DNA of 64,000 bases. It comes from Wenxinia saemankumensis (GTDB lineage Bacteria > Pseudomonadota > Alphaproteobacteria > Rhodobacterales > Rhodobacteraceae). Below, in pieces: positions 56,412 to 64,000 of this stretch. Numbering within the stretch: position 1 is the first letter of the stretch; every line of letters begins with the position of its first letter. A model generated the notes under the pieces. The model saw nothing but the letters and a program-made list of their open reading frames with translations. It did not search any database and was not told the origin of the DNA. Location of the stretch: assembly GCF_900141735.1 (NCBI RefSeq), contig NZ_FQYO01000001.1, positions 62,001-126,000 on the forward strand. The letters run 5' to 3'. Position numbers and translations under genes: made by a program.

Positions 56412-57556
56412 GCCTGCACGTCTTCCTGATCGCGGGCGAGCCGTCGGGCGACCGGCTGGGCGCTGCGGCGATGCGGGGCCTGCGCCGGCTCGTGCCGGAG
56501 GTGCGCTTCTCCGGCATCGGGGGGGACGAGATGGCGCGGCAGGGGCTGACCTCGCTCTTTGCGATGTCCGACCTCTCGGTGATGGGCCTGACCGAGGTGC
56601 TGCCGCGCCTGCGGCACCTCTTCCGGCGCCGCGACCAGACGGTGGAGGCGATCCTCGCCGATCCGCCGGACGTGCTGCTGACCATCGACAGCCCGGATTT
56701 CTGCCTGCGGGTGGCGAAGGCGGTGCGGGCGCGGGCCGGGGTGCGGATCGTCCATTACGTCGCCCCGTCGGTCTGGGCCTGGCGGCCGGGACGGGCCGCG
56801 AGGATGGCGCCGCATGTCGACCAGGTTCTCGCGCTGCTGCCGTTCGAGCCGCCCTACATGGAGGCCGCCGGCATCCCCTGCGACTTCGTCGGCCACCCCG
56901 TCGTGTCCGATCCGCAGGCCACGGCGGAGGAGGAGGCCGCGCTGCGCGAGGAGCTGGGGATCGGGGCGGGGCCGATGATCCTGGCCCTGCCGGGCAGCCG
57001 CGCCGGCGAGGTCGCGCGACTGGCGGACCGCTTCGGCGAGACGCTCTCTCGGGTCTGCGCGCGGCATCCGGGGGCGCGGGTGGTCCTGCCGGCGGGCGGT
57101 GCGGTGGCGGATCTCGTCCGCGAGAAGATTGCGGACTGGGTGCCGCCGCCGCTCGTCCTGCTGCCGCGGAACGACCCGGACGGCGCCCGCAAGCGGGCGG
57201 CCCTCGCCGCGGCCGATGTCGCGCTCGCCGCCTCCGGCACGGTCTCGCTCGAGCTGGCGGCGGCGGGTACGCCGATGGTGATCGGCTACGACAGCTCGTG
57301 GACGACGCGCCAGATCGCCAAGCGGATGCTGCTGATCGACCGGGTCTGCCTCGTGAACCTGGTCACCGACAGCCATGTCGTCCCCGAGTTCATCGGCGAG
57401 GCCTGCCGCCCCGGCCCCATGGCCGACGCCCTCTGCGCCGTGCTGGAGGCACCCGGGCCGCAGCGCCGGGCGCTGGACGACACGATGCGGCAGCTCGGCC
57501 GGGACGGCGAGGATCCGGGACTGCGCGCCGCCCGGGCGATCCTGTCGCGGCTCTAG
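56408..57556 (+). CDS. lpxB: Lipid A disaccharide synthase
   Basis: A 382-residue GT19 glycosyltransferase joining lipid X and UDP-diacylglucosamine. The N-terminal block is [20 protein letters not shown] (residues 6-25), with [77 protein letters not shown], and [21 protein letters not shown]. It overlaps lpxI by four bases. Its TAG and the mnmA stop share CTAG, the two genes ending on each other. Confidence 0.96.
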   Translation: MSLHVFLIAGEPSGDRLGAAAMRGLRRLVPEVRFSGIGGDEMARQGLTSLFAMSDLSVMGLTEVLPRLRHLFRRRDQTVEAILADPPDVLLTIDSPDFCLRVAKAVRARAGVRIVHYVAPSVWAWRPGRAARMAPHVDQVLALLPFEPPYMEAAGIPCDFVGHPVVSDPQATAEEEAALREELGIGAGPMILALPGSRAGEVARLADRFGETLSRVCARHPGARVVLPAGGAVADLVREKIADWVPPPLVLLPRNDPDGARKRAALAAADVALAASGTVSLELAAAGTPMVIGYDSSWTTRQIAKRMLLIDRVCLVNLVTDSHVVPEFIGEACRPGPMADALCAVLEAPGPQRRALDDTMRQLGRDGEDPGLRAARAILSRL

Positions 57557-58689
57557 CGGGTGATCCAGCCGCCGCCGAGGACGCGGCTGCCGCCGGTCTC
57601 GTAGAAGACGCAGGCCTGGCCGGGAGAGACGCCCTCCTCGGCGATGGCCAGCTCGACCTCGCCGGTCGTCGCGCCGGTGGGGCGCAGCACCGCCTCGACC
57701 GGCGGCTTGGTCGAGCGGACCTTGACGCTGATCTCGCGGCGGCCGGCCGCGAAGGGGCCGTCGCCCAGCCAGTTGATCTCCTTCACCGGCACGGTGCGGG
57801 TGGCGAGCATCTCCTTGGGGCCGACGACGACCTGCCGCGCGTCCACGTCGAGCTTCACCACGTAGAGCGGCTCGGTCAGGCCGCCGATGCCGAGGCCGCG
57901 GCGCTGGCCGATCGTGTAGTGGATGACGCCGCGATGGTCCCCGAGGTCGCGTCCGTCGACATGGACGATCCGGCCCGGATCGGCGGCACCGGGGCGCAGC
58001 TTCTCGATCACCGCGGCGTAGTTCCCGTTCGGCACGAAGCAGATGTCCTGGCTGTCGGGCTTGTCGGCGATCGACAGGCCGTGCTTCGCCGCCAGCGCCC
58101 GCGTCTCGGCCTTCGACGCCAGGTGGCCCAGCGGGAAGCGCAGGTAGGAGAGCTGCTCGGGCGTGGTGGAGAAGAGGAAGTAGGACTGGTCGCGGTTCGG
58201 ATCGGCGGCGCGATGCAGTTCGGGCCCCGCCGCGCCCTCGCGGCGCTGGATGTAGTGGCCCGTCGCCATGCAATCGGCCTCGAGATCCTTCGCCGTCTCC
58301 AGCAGGTCGCGGAACTTCACCCGCTCGTTGCAGCGGATGCAGGGCACGGGGGTCGCCCCGGCGAGGTAGCTGTCGGCGAATTCGTCGATCACGGATTCGC
58401 GGAAGGTGTTTTCGTAATCCAGCACGTAATGGGGAAAGCCCATCGCCTCGGCCACGCGGCGGGCATCGTGGATGTCGCGGCCGGCGCAGCAGGCCCCCTT
58501 CTTCGCCAGCGCCGCGCCGTGATCGTAGAGCTGCAGCGTGACCCCGACGACGTCGTAGCCCTCGGCCGCGAGCTCGGCCGCGACGACGGAGCTGTCGACC
58601 CCGCCCGACATCGCCACCACGACGCGCGTTTCGGCCGGCGGCTTGGCGAAACCGAGCGAATTCAGCCCGGACGTGCGATCGAGCGGCAT
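57553..58689 (-). CDS. mnmA: tRNA-specific 2-thiouridylase
   Basis: A 378-residue PP-loop enzyme making 2-thiouridine at position 34 of tRNA-Glu, -Gln and -Lys. The PP-loop is [19 protein letters not shown] (about residues 23-41); the first Cys of the catalytic pair is in [13 protein letters not shown] (about 120) and the second in [13 protein letters not shown] (about 218). [14 protein letters not shown] marks the middle beta domain; the C-terminal domain binds tRNA. The start is ATG 58687-58689 (MPLDRTSG); the frame is open farther upstream. Confidence 0.96.
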   Translation of the reverse strand: MPLDRTSGLNSLGFAKPPAETRVVVAMSGGVDSSVVAAELAAEGYDVVGVTLQLYDHGAALAKKGACCAGRDIHDARRVAEAMGFPHYVLDYENTFRESVIDEFADSYLAGATPVPCIRCNERVKFRDLLETAKDLEADCMATGHYIQRREGAAGPELHRAADPNRDQSYFLFSTTPEQLSYLRFPLGHLASKAETRALAAKHGLSIADKPDSQDICFVPNGNYAAVIEKLRPGAADPGRIVHVDGRDLGDHRGVIHYTIGQRRGLGIGGLTEPLYVVKLDVDARQVVVGPKEMLATRTVPVKEINWLGDGPFAAGRREISVKVRSTKPPVEAVLRPTGATTGEVELAIAEEGVSPGQACVFYETGGSRVLGGGWITR

Positions 58690-58824
58690 GGGGGATCTCC
58701 GGCTGGGGTGCAAGGCGGCGAATATAGGAAAATGCCCCATATTCTCAAGGCCCCGCTTCATGCTCCCTTAAGCGCGCGCGCCCATCCAAGGGGTCCGGAA
58801 CTGGGCCTTTGGGGTGAGGGGAAG

Positions 58825-59103
58825 ATGTACCTGAAGAAAGTCGACGGGCCGCGATCGGTGACGTTGCCGGACGGCCGGATCATGACGCGGGCCGACCTGC
58901 CGCCGGCCAAGACGCAGCGCTGGGTCGCCTCGCGCAAGGCGGCCGTGGTCCGCGCGGTGACGGCGGGCCTCATCTCGCGCGAGAGCGCGCTGCAGACCTA
59001 CGCCCTGTCGGAGGAGGAGTTCGACGAATGGGCCAACGCGGTCGAGACCCACGGGGAGGCGGCCTTGCGAACCACTGCGCTGCAGAAGTACCGGCATCCG
59101 TGA
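58825..59103 (+). CDS. sciP: CtrA inhibitor SciP (DUF1153)
   Basis: A 92-residue helix-turn-helix protein that binds CtrA and blocks transcription from CtrA-dependent promoters in the alphaproteobacterial cell cycle. PDGRIMTRADLPPAKTQRWVASRKAAVVRAVTAGLISRESALQTYALSEEEFDEWANAVE is the near-invariant DUF1153 core. It starts at ATG 58825 behind GAGGGGAAG. It lies 90 bp upstream of ctrA, the arrangement seen in Rhodobacteraceae. Confidence 0.95.
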   Translation: MYLKKVDGPRSVTLPDGRIMTRADLPPAKTQRWVASRKAAVVRAVTAGLISRESALQTYALSEEEFDEWANAVETHGEAALRTTALQKYRHP

Positions 59104-59132
59104 ACTTGATCGCGCCACGATCCTCCGCCAGA

Positions 59133-59165
59133 GTAACGCAAGGTTAACCAGCGACCGCCTAGTCT
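59133..59165 (+). promoter_or_regulatory. CtrA box and promoter of ctrA
   Basis: GTAA-CGCAAGG-TTAA (59133-59147) matches the CtrA consensus TTAA-N7-TTAA with one mismatch. It covers the -35 position of a promoter whose -10 would be TAGTCT (59160-59165), the usual layout for CtrA-activated promoters, so CtrA probably acts on its own gene. Confidence 0.65.
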
Positions 59166-59193
59166 GCGTCGACATCAAGCGGAGGTGAGGTTC

Positions 59194-59910
59194 ATGCGTA
59201 TCCTTCTGGTCGAAGACGACCCTGCGACGTCCCGGAGCATCGAACTGATGCTCACCCATGCCAATCTCAACGTCTATGCCACCGACCTGGGAGAGGAGGG
59301 GATCGATCTCGCGAAACTCTACGATTACGATCTGATCCTCCTCGACCTCAACCTGCCCGACATGAACGGCCACGAGGTGCTGCGGCAGCTGCGGCTCAGC
59401 CGGATCGACACCCCGATCCTGATCCTGTCGGGCGATGACGGCACGGAGAGCAAGTTGCGGGGCTTCGGCTTCGGCGCGGACGATTACCTGACCAAGCCCT
59501 TCCACCGCGAGGAACTGGTCGCCCGGATCCACGCGATCATCCGCCGGTCGAAGGGGCATGCCCAGTCGGTGATCCAGACCGGGCGCATCACGGTCAATCT
59601 CGACGCCAAGACGGTCGAGGTGGACGGAACCCCGGTCCACCTGACGGGCAAGGAATACCAGATGCTCGAGCTGCTCTCGCTGCGCAAGGGCACGACCCTG
59701 ACCAAGGAGATGTTCCTCAACCATCTCTACGGCGGGATGGACGAACCCGAGCTCAAGATCATCGACGTCTTCATCTGCAAGCTGCGCAAGAAGCTCAGCC
59801 AGGCGACGGGCGGCGACAACCATATCGAGACGGTCTGGGGCCGCGGCTACGTCCTGCGCGATCCCGAACACTCGGACGACAGCAATTCGCGGATCGCCCT
59901 CGGCGCCTGA
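59194..59910 (+). CDS. ctrA: Cell-cycle response regulator CtrA
   Basis: A 238-residue OmpR-family regulator. The receiver domain (1-120) has the acidic pair EDD (7-9), phospho-acceptor Asp in [20 protein letters not shown] (about residue 51), Ser/Thr in LILSGDDG, and Lys in [17 protein letters not shown] (about 104). The winged-helix domain (about 130-225) has [49 protein letters not shown] and [11 protein letters not shown]. It starts at ATG 59194 behind GGAGGTGAGG; an in-frame ATG 9 bp earlier is less likely. In Rhodobacteraceae CtrA controls motility and gene-transfer agents rather than viability. Confidence 0.97.
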   Translation: MRILLVEDDPATSRSIELMLTHANLNVYATDLGEEGIDLAKLYDYDLILLDLNLPDMNGHEVLRQLRLSRIDTPILILSGDDGTESKLRGFGFGADDYLTKPFHREELVARIHAIIRRSKGHAQSVIQTGRITVNLDAKTVEVDGTPVHLTGKEYQMLELLSLRKGTTLTKEMFLNHLYGGMDEPELKIIDVFICKLRKKLSQATGGDNHIETVWGRGYVLRDPEHSDDSNSRIALGA

Positions 59911-62171
<2,261 letters not shown>

Positions 62172-62172
<1 letters not shown>

Positions 62173-64000
62173 TGGCCGGCCGGCCCGAGATCCTCTGGCC
62201 GCTCTTCGGCGGCCTGTCGGAGCTGAAGGGCGTGGGCCCCAAGACCGAGAAGGCGCTGGCCGCCGGCGGCCTCGCCACGCCGCGCGACCTGCTCTTCACC
62301 CTGCCGTCCCAGGCGGTGGACCGTCGCCGCCGCGCCAGCGTGACCGAGATCGTGCCGCCCGCCGTCGCCACGGTCGAAATCACGGTGCGCGGCCACCAGC
62401 CCAACGCGGCGAAGGGGCGCCCCTACCGCGTCACGGTCGAGGATTCGGGGACGACCTTCCAGCTCGTCTTCTTCCACGCGCGGCGCGACTGGCTGGAGAA
62501 GCTGCTGCCGGTCGGCGTGCGCCGCCTCGTCTCGGGCCGGGTGGAGCTGTTCGACGGCATGGCGCAGATGGTCCATCCCGATCACGTCCTGCCGCTCGAG
62601 GAGGCGGAGGAGATCCCGGCGGTGGAGCCGGTCTATCCGCTCACCGGCCAGGTCACGCAGAAGGTGATGGCCAAGGCGATCCGCGGCGCGCTGGCGCTGG
62701 CCCCCGATCTGCCGGAATGGGCCGACCGCGCCCTGCTGGAGCGCGAGGGTTGGCCGAGCTGGCAGGCCGCCATCCGGTCGGCCCATGCGCCGGAGAGTCC
62801 GGCCGACATCGCGGCGACCGCCCCCGCCCGGGCGCGGCTCGCCTATGACGAGCTGATGGCGCATCAGCTGACGCTCGCGCTGGCCCGGGCCCGCGCGCGC
62901 GCCCGGCCGGGTCGGGCGAGTTCGGGGGACGGGCGGCTGCGGAACCGGGTGCTCGCCGCGCTTCCCTATGCCCCGACCGGGGCGCAGACCCGCGCGGTGG
63001 CCGAGATCGCGGCCGACCTCGCCGCGCCCCGTCGGATGAACCGGCTGCTGCAGGGCGATGTGGGGGCCGGCAAGACGCTGGTCGCCTTCCTGTCGCTGCT
63101 CGTCGCGGTCGAGGCGGGCGGGCAGGGCGCGATGATGGCCCCGACCGAGATCCTCGCCCGGCAGCACCTCGCCGGGCTGCGTCCGCTGGCCGAGAGCGCG
63201 GGCGTCGTGGTCGAGATCTTGACGGGCCGCCACAAGGGGGCCGAGCGGGCGCGCAAGCTGGCCGCGCTCGCGGCGGGCGACATCCATGTCCTCGTGGGCA
63301 CCCATGCCGTGTTCCAGAAGGATGTCGTCTTCGCGGACCTGCGCCTCGCCGTGGTGGACGAGCAGCACCGGTTCGGCGTCTCGCAGCGGATGGAGCTGGG
63401 GGCGAAGGGCGAGCGGGTCGACGTGCTGGTGATGACCGCGACGCCGATCCCCCGCAGCCTCGCGCTCTCGCAGTACGGCGACATGGACGTGTCCGTCCTC
63501 GACGAGAAGCCGCCGGGACGCAGCCCGATCTCGACCGCGCTCGTCTCGCTCGGCCGGCTGGACGAGGTGGTCGAGAGCCTGCGCCGCGCCGTGGCCGAGG
63601 GGCGGCAGGTCTACTGGGTCTGCCCGCTGGTCGAGGAGAGCGAGGTCAGCGAGCTGACCGCCGCGACCGAGCGGTTCAAGCGGCTGCGCGCCGCGCTGGA
63701 CTGCGAGGTGGGGCTGGTCCACGGTCAGCTGCCCCCGGCCGAGAAGGACGCGGCCATGGCCCGCTTCCAGTCGGGCGAGACGAAGGTGCTGGTCGCCACC
63801 ACGGTGATCGAGGTCGGCGTGGACGTGCCGAACGCGTCGATCATGGTGATCGAGCGGGCCGAGACCTTCGGCCTCGCCCAGCTGCACCAGCTGCGGGGTC
63901 GGGTCGGGCGCGGCTCGGCGAAATCCTCCTGCCTGCTGCTCTACCAGCCGCCGCTCTCCGATGCGGGGCAACGGCGCCTCGCCATCCTGCGCGACAGCGA
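62172..64000 (+). CDS. recG: ATP-dependent DNA helicase RecG (3' end outside window)
   Basis: About 609 of an expected 690-700 residues are present, with no stop before the window ends. The N-terminal wedge domain (LSELKGVGPKTEKALAAGG, about 15-33; an OB-like region to about 160) is followed by helicase motifs: PTGAQTRAVAEIAADL, Walker A LLQGDVGAGKTLVAFL (about 293-308), MMAPTEILARQH, VVDEQHRFGVSQR (about 393-405), VMTATPIPRSLALSQYGDMDVSVLDEKPPGR, and HQLRGRVGRG. It reverses stalled replication forks. It starts on the A of the ligA stop. Confidence 0.96.

Overview
The window is very GC-rich, gene-dense DNA from an alphaproteobacterium, most likely a member of the Rhodobacteraceae. The basis is the sciP-ctrA pair, the run frr-uppS-cdsA-dxr-rseP-bamA-ompH-fabZ-lpxA-lpxI-lpxB (with LpxI, not LpxH), and the family content (CimA, DUF1153, AlkA next to a carboxylesterase). 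All assignments come from reading the sequence; no database search was run.

Layout. 0-10 kb: the end of a sensor kinase gene, tgt, a GNAT-like gene, a Na+/H+ antiporter, tyrS divergent from an AnmK-like gene that has lost its catalytic motifs, an aminotransferase, then a small SoxR regulon (soxR, a clear SoxR box, a 55-residue Cys-containing protein and a VOC protein). 10-14 kb: a short leader ORF with tandem Cys codons before cysS, then cimA and a squalene/phytoene-synthase-like gene. 14-21 kb: an MFS transporter and a split B12 cluster (cobB-cobA divergent from cbiD-cobK) whose right arm continues, with stop/start overlaps, into alkA and an esterase. 21-28 kb: DUF3140, an HNH nuclease, then zwf, pgl and pgi, with a tandem repeat array and an inverted dienelactone hydrolase gene between zwf and pgl, and a second array after pgi. 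28-42 kb: a CorC-like protein, xerD, an exported protein plus a small membrane protein, aroK-aroB, ssb, a lytic transglycosylase, DUF2254, an orphan Tat-exported peptide-binding protein, an AraC regulator, miaA and pyrH. 42-46 kb: a 1,143-residue secreted RTX nuclease. 46-58 kb: translation, isoprenoid, phospholipid, outer-membrane and lipid A genes in one co-directional block, ending against convergent mnmA. 58-64 kb: sciP, ctrA with a CtrA box in its promoter, ligA, and the 5' part of recG.

The features most worth attention are (1) the probably leaderless Cys-Cys leader ORF before cysS, a candidate cysteine-sensing attenuator; (2) an intergenic double-hairpin repeat with a conserved GTATT loop and AAGATAAG tail, found singly twice and inside two unrelated tandem arrays (112-bp and 152-bp periods); (3) the SoxR-controlled 55-residue protein; (4) the AnmK-like pseudoenzyme; and (5) an insertion of about 23 residues inside TyrRS. 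No tRNA, rRNA, CRISPR array, insertion sequence or prophage was seen.
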